Source of the DNA: Lachnoclostridium sp. An169
GTDB lineage: Bacteria; Bacillota; Clostridia; Lachnospirales; Lachnospiraceae
Direction: 5' to 3'
Assembly: GCF_002160525.1 (NCBI RefSeq)
Contig: NZ_NFKT01000003.1
Coordinates: 186,001-250,000 of the forward strand
Length of the DNA: 64,000 nt
A program made the position numbers and the translations under genes. The notes under the pieces were generated by a model. It made no database searches, was not told the DNA's origin, and was given only the letters and a program-made list of their open reading frames with translations. Below, piece after piece: positions 7,757-16,764 of the stretch; positions within the stretch are counted from its first letter, which is position 1, and each line of letters begins with the position of its first letter.

Positions 7757-8827
7757 CTAAGTATTTCTTTTTTTCTTCAGCAAAGAGATGGAACCGAATA
7801 CTATAGATACCAAACTTAAAGGAGCTAAGTAAATATTATCTTTATACCATCCTGAAAAAGTTGGAAATAAGGTCATATTGGATATATAGGCGTCATCTAC
7901 TTTTCCGTTCATGGTTAGCACAATATTGTCTTCCAAGGAATCTTCCGTTATCATTATCGAGGCGTCTAATTGAGTTGCTACTCCATGAAAATCAACGGTT
8001 TGTTCATAAATACTGTAAGTTTCAGGGGAAACAGATGGAGAAAACAAGAGGTCTCCATTTCCCACATATGTTGCATTATTTACCCCTTTAAAGTCTGCAG
8101 AGCAATAATTAACATCTGGGAGTTCGTTGTATTTTCTTAAGATATTCGGCGTTTTTATGGTCGTTTTTACATCTGTTGTCAAATATGCTGTTCCATTCAT
8201 ATCCTCATTTATTTCAAAGCAAAAGTCAGTGGCTTCGAATATTTCTGTGTTGTTTGAATCCAATGCCGTGACATCAGCTCCTGTTATCCAGACTTTATAT
8301 TCAGCATTTTCCAATCCGCCTAAAAGTATCCCATTGTTAAAAATTATGTCTTTGTTAAAACATCTTACAGAATCTTCTATTCCTATCAAACTTTGATCTG
8401 TAAAAAAAGCCGATGTAATAATACCGTCATTTCGTTGGATACCAATTAGACTAAACGGTGCGTCTTTTTTGAGGGATAGAAGTAAGTACTGAATATTATC
8501 ATACCTTTCATTTTCATAGTTTATGCAAAAATTATCTAATCTTATTTTACAATCTGTTTCTATTTGTAAAGTGATATGATCAGTTTCAAGAGTGCCGCTT
8601 ACTGACTGTGCGGAAAATTCTAATTCACTTACTTTGTCTGAAAAATATACATTCGCTTCTGACGGAGAAAAAAGGAATAAAACATATACTATACCCAATA
8701 CAAGAATAGTCATTATCACAATATTAAAAAGTAAGGTGTTTCTAAGCCAACATAGAAATCGACTATGATAGATATTCTTAACAATCCTTGAAATTCTCTT
8801 ATATATAATCCATAATCTAAACTTCAA
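7757..8827 (-). CDS. membrane-anchored protein of unknown function
   Basis: About 356 residues. The TTG at 8827 is preferred as start because GAGGGGTGA lies six bases upstream; a GTG at 8836 is an alternative. A basic N-terminus leads into one transmembrane helix (about residues 32-55, TILVLGIVYVLFLF). A large, asparagine- and threonine-rich extracytoplasmic domain of about 260 residues follows, then a second helix near the end and a KKKRN tail. No enzyme motif is seen and no family is recognised. The gene is AT-rich and faces the opposite way from all neighbours, which suits separately acquired cargo. Confidence 0.6.
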   Translation of the reverse strand: MKFRLWIIYKRISRIVKNIYHSRFLCWLRNTLLFNIVIMTILVLGIVYVLFLFSPSEANVYFSDKVSELEFSAQSVSGTLETDHITLQIETDCKIRLDNFCINYENERYDNIQYLLLSLKKDAPFSLIGIQRNDGIITSAFFTDQSLIGIEDSVRCFNKDIIFNNGILLGGLENAEYKVWITGADVTALDSNNTEIFEATDFCFEINEDMNGTAYLTTDVKTTIKTPNILRKYNELPDVNYCSADFKGVNNATYVGNGDLLFSPSVSPETYSIYEQTVDFHGVATQLDASIMITEDSLEDNIVLTMNGKVDDAYISNMTLFPTFSGWYKDNIYLAPLSLVSIVFGSISLLKKKRNT

Positions 8828-9039
8828 TATTCTCACCCCTCGCTTAAATTATACTGATTGGTGAAAAAGAGTTCAAGATAATGTTTTGAAAGTAGGACAC
8901 TAAAAGACACTATGGAAATCTGGTAGTATTACAATAGCAACAAAGAAAAAATACAGTAGCCTTCGCAGGAAACGACTGTCTTAAGGATTGACATGCGCGC
9001 AGGTCTTTTTTTATTTTTGAACGAATGTTAAAATGTACA

Positions 9040-9056
9040 TGACATACAGTTGTCGT
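9040..9056 (+). promoter_or_regulatory. candidate operator of the WYL regulator
   Basis: TGACATACAGTTGTCGT holds the inverted repeat GACA-N6-TGTC. The same 17-base motif with two changes lies at 33922-33938 before the paralogous radical SAM gene. It starts 51 bases before the start codon of the WYL regulator. Confidence 0.5.
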
Positions 9057-9090
9057 GTTTGGATTGTTATGATATAGGCAGGTGGAGCAA

Positions 9091-10011
9091 ATGAAGACAG
9101 ACAGGCTGATCGGTATTTTATCCATTCTTTTGCAGAAGGAAAAGTGTACAGCGCCGGAACTGGCGGAGAAGTTTGAGGTTTCCAGAAGAACGATAAACCG
9201 GGATATCGATACATTGTGCAAAGCTGGGATTCCTGTCAGCACGCTGCAGGGGGCTGGGGGAGGCATCCGCATCATGGAAGGATATCGGATGGACAGAACC
9301 CTTTTGACTTCCAGGGATATGCAGATGATTCTGGCGGGGCTGCGGAGCCTGGACAGTGTCAGCGGGAGCAGCTATTACGCGCAGCTGATGGAAAAACTGC
9401 AGGCCGGAGCGTCGGATTTTGTCAGCGGCAGGGATTCTGTGCTGATTGATCTATCATCCTGGTATAAAGAATCTCTGGCACCAAAAATTTCTTTGATCCA
9501 GGACGCCATCGAAGAACGCAGACAGATTGCATTTCACTATTTTGCTCCCGGCGGTGAAAGTGTCCGAATGGCAGAACCTTATTATCTAATCTTTAAATGG
9601 TCCAGCTGGTATGTCTGGGGATGGTGCCGGAAAAGAAAGGATTTCCGTATGTTCAAACTGAACCGGATGGAGGAGCTGAAAAAGACAGAAGAAAAATTTG
9701 CCCCAAGACAGGTACCCATGCCGGATCTTTCCAATGAAAGGATTTTTCCGGCGAATATCCGGGTAAAGGTCCTCTTTGAACCGGATGTAAAATGGCGGCT
9801 GGTGGAAGAGTTTGGCCCTCATTGTTTCAAAGAACAGAAAGACGGACGGCTGCTGTTTGAGATGGATTATACCGATGAAAGTTCCCTGGTGGGATGGCTG
9901 CTGACTTTCGGGGAAAAGGCCAGGGTGCTGGAGCCGGCTGAAGTAAGGGGAAAACTTCTGAAAACGGCGGAAAGCATTGCAGCCATTTACCGAAGAGAGG
10001 ACAGAGGCTAA
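9091..10011 (+). CDS. YafY/WYL-domain transcriptional regulator
   Basis: 306 residues from ATG 9091, with AGGTGGAG just upstream; a GTG at 9082 is the alternative. Residues 1-55 form a helix-turn-helix of the HTH_11 type (TAPELAEKFEVSRRTINRDI). Residues 130-210 contain the WYL domain (ISLIQDAIEERRQIAFHYF, then FKWSSWYVWGW), and residues 230-300 the WCX C-terminal extension. WYL proteins are ligand-sensing regulators, often linked to DNA damage or nucleotide signals. It heads a cluster with TfoX, GyrI-like, XRE and radical SAM genes, and is likely autoregulated through the motif at 9040. Confidence 0.9.
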   Translation: MKTDRLIGILSILLQKEKCTAPELAEKFEVSRRTINRDIDTLCKAGIPVSTLQGAGGGIRIMEGYRMDRTLLTSRDMQMILAGLRSLDSVSGSSYYAQLMEKLQAGASDFVSGRDSVLIDLSSWYKESLAPKISLIQDAIEERRQIAFHYFAPGGESVRMAEPYYLIFKWSSWYVWGWCRKRKDFRMFKLNRMEELKKTEEKFAPRQVPMPDLSNERIFPANIRVKVLFEPDVKWRLVEEFGPHCFKEQKDGRLLFEMDYTDESSLVGWLLTFGEKARVLEPAEVRGKLLKTAESIAAIYRREDRG

Positions 10012-10033
10012 ACAGGCAAAAGGAGGGAGATTT

Positions 10034-10378
10034 ATGGCGCAAAAGGAACTGGCGCTTTATGTGGCAGAACAACTGGCTCCGCTGGGAGAGATCCGATACA
10101 TTCCCATGATGGGCGGCTGGCTGTTTTATTATCGTGAAAAGCTGATCGGCGGTATATATGGTGATGGATTTGCTGTAAAAGATACGGCTGCGACCAGACG
10201 GTTTATGCCGGACTGCCGGGAGGAGGTATGGGCGGATACTCCGCCGGCGCTGCTGCCCTGTACGATTCTGGAAGACAGCGGGAAACTGTGTGAGATGGTC
10301 AGAGAAATGTATCCAGAACTTCCGGAACCAAAGGCAAAGAAACCCAGAAAAAGAAGGAGAACGACAGATGGCATTTGA
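10034..10378 (+). CDS. TfoX/Sxy N-terminal domain protein
   Basis: 114 residues from ATG 10034, which follows AGGAGGG. The sequence YIPMMGGWLFYYREKLIGGIYGD fits the TfoX N-terminal domain (pattern MFGGxGxYxxGxxFG), a small fold found alone in many Bacillota. Stand-alone forms have no settled function; the competence role of full TfoX should not be assumed. The C-terminus is a basic KKPRKRRR tail. It overlaps the GyrI-like gene by 11 bases, so the two are coupled. Confidence 0.8.
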   Translation: MAQKELALYVAEQLAPLGEIRYIPMMGGWLFYYREKLIGGIYGDGFAVKDTAATRRFMPDCREEVWADTPPALLPCTILEDSGKLCEMVREMYPELPEPKAKKPRKRRRTTDGI

Positions 10379-11027
10379 TTATAAAAAAGAATACAAGGAA
10401 TTTTATCTTCCAGGTAAAAAGCCGCAGCTTGTGGAGGTCTCAAAGATGAATTATATTGCGGTTCGGGGGAAAGGAAATCCCAATGAAGACGGCGGGGCCT
10501 ATAAGGAATCGATCGGGCTTTTGTATGGAATTGCGTTTACCATTAAGATGAGTAAGAAAGGCAGTCATGAAATCCGGGGATATTTTGACTATGTGGTGCC
10601 TCCACTGGAAGGCTTCTGGCGGCAGGAGGGCATAGAGGGGATCGACTATGAAAGAAAGGAAGAATTCCAGTGGATTTCCGTGATCCGTCTTCCGGATTTT
10701 GTGAAGAAGGCAGATTTTGACTGGGCGGTCCGGGAAGCTGAGTCAAAAAAGAAACAGGATTTTTCAAAAGTGGAGTTCCTGACCATCGAAGAAGGTCTGT
10801 GCGTCCAGTGTATGCATATGGGTGCTTTTGACGAGGAACCCCGGACCATTGCTCTGATGGATGCTTTTCTCAGAGAAAATAGATATGCAAATGATTTTTC
10901 CAGCGGCCGGATGCATCATGAAATCTATCTTTCAGATGCCAGACGTGTCCCGCAGGAAAAGTGGAGGACAGTGATCCGCCATCCGATAAAAAAATTAATT
11001 AGGGGACGCATTCGGTTGATATCTTGA
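10368..11027 (+). CDS. GyrI-like small-molecule-binding domain protein
   Basis: 219 residues starting at ATG 10368 inside the end of the TfoX gene. The fold is that of GyrI-like (SHS2) proteins: VSKMNYIAVRGKGNPN, LYGIAFTIKM, the LEGFWRQ segment and GLCVQCMHMGAFDEEP are typical of the stand-alone Bacillota branch, which binds or hydrolyses small hydrophobic compounds. It sits directly downstream of a WYL regulator, which suggests a ligand-responsive operon. The last ten residues after RHPIKK look like an extension compared with what I expect for the family, possibly from a small indel in the A-run near 10988. Confidence 0.85.
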   Translation: MAFDYKKEYKEFYLPGKKPQLVEVSKMNYIAVRGKGNPNEDGGAYKESIGLLYGIAFTIKMSKKGSHEIRGYFDYVVPPLEGFWRQEGIEGIDYERKEEFQWISVIRLPDFVKKADFDWAVREAESKKKQDFSKVEFLTIEEGLCVQCMHMGAFDEEPRTIALMDAFLRENRYANDFSSGRMHHEIYLSDARRVPQEKWRTVIRHPIKKLIRGRIRLIS

Positions 11028-11112
11028 ATTGCAGCAACAGCAGGTTGCTGGCATCTTTTGCTGTTTAAGAGCATAATAAGACTGTCAATTATTTTGAATG
11101 GAGGAATTTAGT

Positions 11113-11556
11113 TTGGAAATATGGAAAATACTTAAAACCCTGCGGGAAAAACATAATCTTACGCAGGATCAGCTGGCGGAACGGGTCATGGTTACAAGGC
11201 AGGCGGTAAGCCGGTGGGAAAACGGAGAAACACAGCCGAATACTGACACATTAAAGCTGCTGTCAAAAGAATTTGGTATATCAATTAATACACTCCTTGG
11301 TTCCCCGAGACAGCTGATTTGTCAATGTTGCGGAATGCCTTTAAACGAGGATGATTGCATCAGCAGAGAGACGGATGGAACTTTTAATGAAGACTATTGT
11401 AAGTGGTGTTATATAAATGGGAAATTTGTATATCCGTCAAAAGACGAATTGCTGAACTATCTTGTGGAACATATGCCGAATCCTAATAATTTGCCAGATA
11501 AGGAAAGATATTTGCAATTTGACACGTTCCTTTCCAAACTGAAGCATTGGAAATAA
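11113..11556 (+). CDS. XRE-family regulator fused to a zinc-ribbon domain
   Basis: 147 residues from TTG 11113, chosen because TGGAGGA lies seven bases upstream; the ATG at 11098 would place that site inside the gene. Residues 1-60 are a Cro/cI helix-turn-helix (LTQDQLAERVMVTRQAVSRW). Residues 70-147 form a zinc-ribbon module (CQCCGMPLNEDD, then CKWCYINGKF) of the kind found alone or after regulators in Clostridia. A regulator or sensor role is likely. It lies between the GyrI-like and radical SAM genes on the same strand. Confidence 0.85.
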   Translation: MEIWKILKTLREKHNLTQDQLAERVMVTRQAVSRWENGETQPNTDTLKLLSKEFGISINTLLGSPRQLICQCCGMPLNEDDCISRETDGTFNEDYCKWCYINGKFVYPSKDELLNYLVEHMPNPNNLPDKERYLQFDTFLSKLKHWK

Positions 11557-11610
11557 TTTACTGAATTTTCTGGATGCAATATAGATTAAAGAAAACAGGA
11601 GAGATGAAAA

Positions 11611-12489
11611 ATGCATTTTGTTGATGCTAAGGGAATTCTATCCGCAGACAATGGGATGAATATTTACAGGGGCTGTACCCATGGATGCATTTATTGTGAC
11701 AGCCGAAGCAGATGTTATGGCTTTACCCACCCCTTTGAGGATATCGAAGTAAAACGGAATGCCCCGGCTCTTTTGGAACAGAAACTCCGGTCAAAGAGAA
11801 GAAAATGCATGATCGGAACAGGTGCTATGTGTGATCCATATCTGCCCTGTGAAGAACAGCTGAGACTGACCAGAAAATGTCTGGAACTGATCCGGCAGTA
11901 TGGGTACGGAGCCGCTGTATTGACAAAGTCGGATCGGATTTTGCGGGATTTGGATCTCCTGTGCCAGATCAACGAAAGGACGAAAGCGGTAGTGCAGATG
12001 ACTCTGACAACTTACGATGATAAATTGTGCAGGATTTTGGAACCGAATGTCTGCACAACAAGCAGAAGAATACAGGTCTTACAAAAAATGCAGGAAGAAA
12101 GGATCCCGACTATCGTATGGCTGACTCCGATTCTCCCTTTTATTAATGATACAGAGGAAAATTTAAAAGGAATTCTGGAATATTGCGTGATTGCGGGTGT
12201 GAAAGGTATTGTAAATTTTGGAATGGGTGTTACTCTGCGGGAGGGAAACCGGGAATATTTCTATCATGCCCTGGATCAAGTATTTCCAGGATTGTCAGAA
12301 AAATATTGGAATAAATATGGATATGACTATGTAATAAACAGCCCGAATAGCAAACACCTTCTGCATATCTTCAGAGAAACCTGCCGTAAGGCAGGAATCA
12401 TGTATCAGACAGATCAAATTTTTGATTATCTGAAAGAATTTCCGGAAAAAAGTGAATATTGGCAGATCAGTCTGTTCGATAATAAATAA
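11611..12489 (+). CDS. SPL-family radical SAM protein (copy 1)
   Basis: 292 residues. The CTHGCIYC motif near residues 20-30 provides the three cysteines for a [4Fe-4S] cluster, followed by KCMIGTGAMCDPY and the TIM-barrel strands (VVQMTLTTYDD, IPTIVWLTPILPFIND, GIVNFGMGVTLREG). The family resembles spore photoproduct lyase-like radical SAM enzymes; the substrate of these stand-alone members is not established. A close paralogue lies at 33985-34854, with long identical blocks. ATG 11611 follows a GGAGAG site. It closes the WYL regulator cluster and is followed by a terminator. Confidence 0.85.
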   Translation: MHFVDAKGILSADNGMNIYRGCTHGCIYCDSRSRCYGFTHPFEDIEVKRNAPALLEQKLRSKRRKCMIGTGAMCDPYLPCEEQLRLTRKCLELIRQYGYGAAVLTKSDRILRDLDLLCQINERTKAVVQMTLTTYDDKLCRILEPNVCTTSRRIQVLQKMQEERIPTIVWLTPILPFINDTEENLKGILEYCVIAGVKGIVNFGMGVTLREGNREYFYHALDQVFPGLSEKYWNKYGYDYVINSPNSKHLLHIFRETCRKAGIMYQTDQIFDYLKEFPEKSEYWQISLFDNK

Positions 12490-12498
12490 AATCTTTAG

Positions 12499-12535
12499 AA
12501 CCCGTTGGAAAAATGTGCCGACGGGTTTCTTTTTG
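12499..12535 (+). terminator. terminator after the radical SAM gene
   Basis: AACCCGTTGG pairs with CCGACGGGTT (one G-U) around a nine-base loop and is followed by a T-rich tail. Confidence 0.85.
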
Positions 12536-12635
12536 TGATTTTTGGCGGGAGGGTAAATATAACTGTTTTTTCTTTGCCTGTGACATGAGAAAACAAAGCA
12601 GGGCTTATCCCTGCGGCAGGAGAGGCGGGAAACTC

Positions 12636-12806
12636 ATGGAAAGAAGGGAACTGGTCAACACAGGCATGTACACAGAAAAACAGGCTGCCCTGAACATGGA
12701 GTGCTGTGCTGAGTTTATGGCGCGGATGATCCAGAAGTACGGCGCTGAAATACTGAAGGAACTGGACGAAGAAAAGACGCAGGGATCTGCCGAACAAACA
12801 TCCTGA
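12636..12806 (+). CDS. small recombinase-associated phage protein (second homologue)
   Basis: 56 residues from ATG 12636, with AGGAGAGG upstream. The core NMECCAEFMARMIQKYG and the acidic tail match the small protein at 7169-7333. In both places the gene precedes a large serine recombinase, here intact at 12978. A short amphipathic helix pair is the only visible structure. It could be a recombination directionality factor or a simple accessory protein; only position supports this. Confidence 0.6.
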   Translation: MERRELVNTGMYTEKQAALNMECCAEFMARMIQKYGAEILKELDEEKTQGSAEQTS

Positions 12807-12819
12807 AATCATGTCCTTA

Positions 12820-12849
12820 CCGGCAGTCATTTGGGCTGTCGGCTTTTTC
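12820..12849 (+). terminator. terminator after the small protein
   Basis: CCGGCAG pairs with CTGTCGG (one G-U) and is followed by a run of five Ts, so the recombinases probably have their own promoter in the 130 bases that follow. Confidence 0.7.
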
Positions 12850-12977
12850 TGTGCGTTCTGCATAGTTTTCAGGGAGAAACCTTGTGCGTCCTGCGAGTTG
12901 GCGGGGATGCCGGACTCCGATATATTAATCATGCACGGCGAACCGTGTGACAGTGAGCAACCGAAAGAGGTGAGGAC

Positions 12978-14885
12978 GTGAAAAAGAAATGCTACATTTA
13001 CACCCGTGTTTCCACGGCCGCCCAGACGGAAGGATACAGCCTGGAGGCTCAGCAGGAACGCCTGCGCCAGTATGCGGAATATAAGAACCTTGAAATCGCG
13101 GGCGAATACTGTGACGCCGGAAGGTCCGGGAAGAGCATTGCCGGAAGGCCTGCCTTTATGGAGATGATGGAGGACATTGCCAGTGAAAAGGATCAGATCT
13201 CTTATGTGCTGGTATTTAAGCTGTCCCGGTTCGGGCGAAACGCTGCGGATGTTCTGAAGTCCATCCAGACGCTTCTGGATTACGGCGTGGATCTGGTATG
13301 TGTGGAAGACAGCATTGACAGTTCCACCCAGGGCGGGCGGCTGACCCTTGCCATCCTGTCCGCTGTGGCGGAGATTGAGCGGGAGAACATCCGGGTGCAG
13401 TTTATGGCAGGGCGGATGCAGAAGGTGATGGAGGGAGGCTGGGCGGGCGGCCCCGCGCCTTTCGGATACCGGAATGAGGGCGGCAGCCTGGTAGTGGAGC
13501 CGGGGGAAGCGGAGATTGTCCGGCTGATCTACGCCAAGTATCTGGAACCGGAAATGCAGCTGGCCACAGTGGTGCGGTGGCTGAATGACCATGGGTACCG
13601 GCGGATTTCCAAAGGAAGCTCCTGTTCCTTTAACCGGGATTTTGCGGCCGGTGTGTTGGACAATCCTTTTTACTGCGGGAAGATCGTATATTTCCGCAGG
13701 ATGAACAGGGGGAGAGCAGAAAAGGACCAAAGGGAAGAAATCACAGTCCGGGGAAAGCAGGAAGCGATCATCCCGGAAGAAATGTGGGAAAGGGTACAGA
13801 CTAAGAGGAAGCAGGGTGCCGTCCGTTATGAAAAGGATGAACCGGAACGGATCAGCATGCTGTCCGGCCTGGTGAAATGCCCTGTGTGCGGGGCAGGGCT
13901 GGTAGTGAAAAAAAGCAAAACTATCAACCGGAACAGAGGCGGGCATTACAAGCCGATCCACTATTACGCCTGCCGGTATTATCGGAAATCCGAGGGGCGG
14001 CGATGCGGTTTCCATCACACCTATAATCAGAAGAAGCTGGATGGCGCCGTGATGGAGATCCTTGTACAGCTGACACGGACGGAAGAATTCCAGAAGGCGT
14101 TTGCGGGAGCTGTGGGAGATTCCACATCGGAAGCGGCTTTAGAGGGGAAGCTGAAAGACCTGCGCAGGAAGCTGCATGGACAGGAACACTTGAAATACAA
14201 ACTGGGCGGGGAACTTGACCATCTGGATGCCCTGTTGGATGGATATGACAAGGCTTATGATGCTATCCAGGAGAAGATTGACGCCGCCTATGACCGGATC
14301 GAGCAGCTGGAGACAGAAATCGGGAAGGTGAGGAAAAAGCTGGCCGCAGTCCGGGAAGGGATCCATTCTTCCGGACAGATCAGCCGCATCCTGGACCATT
14401 TTGACCGGCTTTACAGGAAAATGACCTGCGCGGAGCGGCGGGAACTGTGCCGGCAGTTCATTGAGAGGATCGAGGTGTTCCCGGAAGAGCAGGATGATGG
14501 AAGGATCCTGAAATCCATCGCCTTCCGGTTCCCGGTTTTCTATGACGGGGAAGCGGCATCCGGGGATCCGGAGCTCCCGGATGAAATGGTGTCTTTTGAA
14601 CTGGACTGCCGGAAACTGCCGGTGACCGTGCCGGAAGCGAAAGCGACTTATGCGGAGATCAAGGCGTATGTCCTGGAAACGGCCGGGCTGAAAGTATCCT
14701 CCCTGTATATCGCCCAGATCAAGCGGAAATACGGCATAGAGATGGGGGAGAACTATAATAAGCCGGAGGATCCGAAGGCGCGCGTCCCGAAATGCCCGAA
14801 GGAAAAGGAATTTGCGATCCTGGACGCCCTGAAGCATTTCCGGATGGTGCCGGAGACGGCAGAATATGAGGAGGCGGAAGCGTGA
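12978..14885 (+). CDS. large serine recombinase (first of a tandem pair)
   Basis: 635 residues from GTG 12978 after GAGGTGAGG. Residues 1-140 are the resolvase catalytic domain with the nucleophile in YTRVSTAAQ (Ser11), the YCDAGRSGKS loop and FKLSRFGRNAADVL. Residues 160-280 are the Recombinase domain (APFGYRNEGG, NPFYCGKIVYFRRM). A zinc ribbon follows (CPVCGAGL at about 298 and a later C-R-Y-Y / R-R-C-G pair), then a coiled coil at about 390-460. Large serine recombinases integrate and excise phages and conjugative elements by concerted double-strand breaks. The gene overlaps the next recombinase by four bases (GTGA), so the two are made together. Confidence 0.92.
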   Translation: MKKKCYIYTRVSTAAQTEGYSLEAQQERLRQYAEYKNLEIAGEYCDAGRSGKSIAGRPAFMEMMEDIASEKDQISYVLVFKLSRFGRNAADVLKSIQTLLDYGVDLVCVEDSIDSSTQGGRLTLAILSAVAEIERENIRVQFMAGRMQKVMEGGWAGGPAPFGYRNEGGSLVVEPGEAEIVRLIYAKYLEPEMQLATVVRWLNDHGYRRISKGSSCSFNRDFAAGVLDNPFYCGKIVYFRRMNRGRAEKDQREEITVRGKQEAIIPEEMWERVQTKRKQGAVRYEKDEPERISMLSGLVKCPVCGAGLVVKKSKTINRNRGGHYKPIHYYACRYYRKSEGRRCGFHHTYNQKKLDGAVMEILVQLTRTEEFQKAFAGAVGDSTSEAALEGKLKDLRRKLHGQEHLKYKLGGELDHLDALLDGYDKAYDAIQEKIDAAYDRIEQLETEIGKVRKKLAAVREGIHSSGQISRILDHFDRLYRKMTCAERRELCRQFIERIEVFPEEQDDGRILKSIAFRFPVFYDGEAASGDPELPDEMVSFELDCRKLPVTVPEAKATYAEIKAYVLETAGLKVSSLYIAQIKRKYGIEMGENYNKPEDPKARVPKCPKEKEFAILDALKHFRMVPETAEYEEAEA

Positions 14886-16573
14886 AGAACAAAGAAAAAT
14901 GCTATCTTTATATCAGGGTCTCTACTGCCATGCAGGTGGACGGCTACAGCCTGGATGCCCAGAAGGACCGGTTGGTGAAATTCGCGGAGTTTCAGGGCAT
15001 GGAGATTGTCAGGGAATACTGTGACGCAGGTAAGTCCGGCAAGAGCATTACCGGAAGGCCGGAATTCCAACGGATGCTCCAGGATGTGGCGGATGACCGG
15101 GACGGGGTGAGTTATATCCTGGTGTTCAAGCTGTCCAGGTTTGGCAGGAACGCGGCGGATGTGCTGAATTCCCTGCAGTATATCCAAGATTACGGCGTGA
15201 ACCTGATCTGTGTGGAAGACGGGATTGATTCTTCCAAAGATTCCGGGAAACTGACCATCACCGTGCTGTCTGCCGTGGCTGAGATCGAGCGGGAAAATAT
15301 CCTGGTCCAGACGATGGAAGGGCGCAGGCAGAAAGCCAGGGAAGGGAAATGGAACGGCGGGCAGGCGCCTTTCGGGTATCTCCTGGATTCCAAAAACAGC
15401 ACGCTGATTGTGAACCCGGAAGAAGCGGAGATTGTCCGGCTGATTTTTGAAAAATTTGTCCATACGGACATGGGGGCGGATTCCATCAGCAAGTATCTGA
15501 ATCAGCACGGGTATTCCAAAAAGAAGCTGCGGGAGCAGGAGGTGGGCCATTTTACCAGGAGCACGGTCCTGAAAATCCTGGATAATCCGGTCTACGCAGG
15601 CAAGATCGCGTACGGGAAGAACGCAACGGAAAAGGTGAAAGGGACAAGGGACCAGTACCGGCGGGTAAAGAAGGAGGAGTATCTTCTGGCAGAAGGGCTC
15701 CATGAGGCGGTCATTGACCAGGAGACCTGGGAGGCGGCCAGGGCCAAGCGTAAGGTCACGGGCGTGAAATGGGATAAAACCCACAGCCTGGACCATGAGC
15801 ATATTTTATCCGGAATCCTGAAATGTCCGGTCTGCGGTTCCGGGATGGCCGGGACGGTGAGACGGAGGAAAAATAAAAAGACCGGTGAGTACAAGGACGA
15901 TTTCTATTACAGGTGCCAGCACAGGAAGAAGATTGACGAAGAACATTTCTGCGACTTTAAACCTTCCCTGAATCAGGACGAACTGAATGTGGAAGTGGTT
16001 CAGATCATCCGTGATATGGTGGCGATGGAAAAGTTCCGGGATTTTATCCAGGACAAGCTGCATGAGAAAGTGGATGTCTCCGCCCTGGAAGAGGAACGGG
16101 AGCAGATGAAGGGAAGGCTCCTGCAGGTGACGGGCGCCAAAAAGAAGCTGGTGCTTATGCTGGATAAGCTGGACGTGAACGACCGGCATTACGAGCGGAA
16201 GTATCAGGATATGCAGGAACGCCTGGATAACCTGTATGACCGGATTTCGGAACTGGAGGAGATGCTTTCGGATGTGGAGACGAAGATTTCCGCTTCCTGC
16301 GGGGAGCAGATCACCGGAAAACAGGTCTATCAATTCCTCTTGGAATTTGATAAGATATATGGAAAGATGACGGATCTTGAAAAGAAGGAATTCATGAGAA
16401 CGTTCATCAAGACAATCGAATTGTATCCCGAAAGGGACGGCAGCGGGCGCATCATAAAGCAGATCGGCTTTAAGTTCCCGGTGTATTATAACGGCTGTGA
16501 AGGCGATACAATTCGGTTGCTCAACGAAAATACAGTCGAGGTGATTGCCCTGATGACGAGAAAAGCTCAGTAA
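14882..16573 (+). CDS. large serine recombinase (second of a tandem pair)
   Basis: 563 residues from GTG 14882, translationally coupled to the first recombinase. The catalytic serine is in YIRVSTAMQ (Ser14), with YCDAGKSGKS and FKLSRFGRNAADVL as in its neighbour. A Recombinase domain (APFGYLLDSKN, NPVYAGKIAYGKN), a zinc ribbon (CPVCGSGMAG ... YYRCQHRKK) and a long coiled coil (about 395-470) follow. The two proteins are clearly homologous but diverged, so this is an old duplication or a heteromeric pair as in SCCmec CcrA/CcrB. Both keep all catalytic motifs. Confidence 0.92.
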   Translation: MKNKEKCYLYIRVSTAMQVDGYSLDAQKDRLVKFAEFQGMEIVREYCDAGKSGKSITGRPEFQRMLQDVADDRDGVSYILVFKLSRFGRNAADVLNSLQYIQDYGVNLICVEDGIDSSKDSGKLTITVLSAVAEIERENILVQTMEGRRQKAREGKWNGGQAPFGYLLDSKNSTLIVNPEEAEIVRLIFEKFVHTDMGADSISKYLNQHGYSKKKLREQEVGHFTRSTVLKILDNPVYAGKIAYGKNATEKVKGTRDQYRRVKKEEYLLAEGLHEAVIDQETWEAARAKRKVTGVKWDKTHSLDHEHILSGILKCPVCGSGMAGTVRRRKNKKTGEYKDDFYYRCQHRKKIDEEHFCDFKPSLNQDELNVEVVQIIRDMVAMEKFRDFIQDKLHEKVDVSALEEEREQMKGRLLQVTGAKKKLVLMLDKLDVNDRHYERKYQDMQERLDNLYDRISELEEMLSDVETKISASCGEQITGKQVYQFLLEFDKIYGKMTDLEKKEFMRTFIKTIELYPERDGSGRIIKQIGFKFPVYYNGCEGDTIRLLNENTVEVIALMTRKAQ

Positions 16574-16684
16574 ATCAAAGGTTTCTGCCGATTTAGGGCG
16601 AAAATGGATGTGTGTTTCTGCTTCCACAGAAAGGGTATGAGGAAATTTGTAGAAGAAAGCCCCCGGCTCTCGTCGGAGGCTGAT

Positions 16685-16764
16685 AAACAATGTTTCTTTG
16701 CCGTACATTGCGAAACGTGTTTGCATAAACAGTGTTTTTATGCCGTACACTGTAAAACGTTTTT
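16685..16764. repeat. two tandem 38-bp near-palindromic repeats, possible recombinase sites
   Basis: Copies at 16685-16722 and 16727-16764 agree at 31 of 38 positions with a 42-base period. Each has a TGCCGTACA core flanked by an inverted repeat (AATGT/ACATT in the first, CAGTGT/ACACTG in the second). The second copy changes both arms so pairing is kept, which argues for selection on the palindrome. Confidence 0.7.

Noticed and set aside
9050-9074. TTGTCG/TATGAT as the WYL gene promoter
   Set aside because: The spacer would be 13 bases, too short for a sigma-A promoter; only the operator-like motif was kept.
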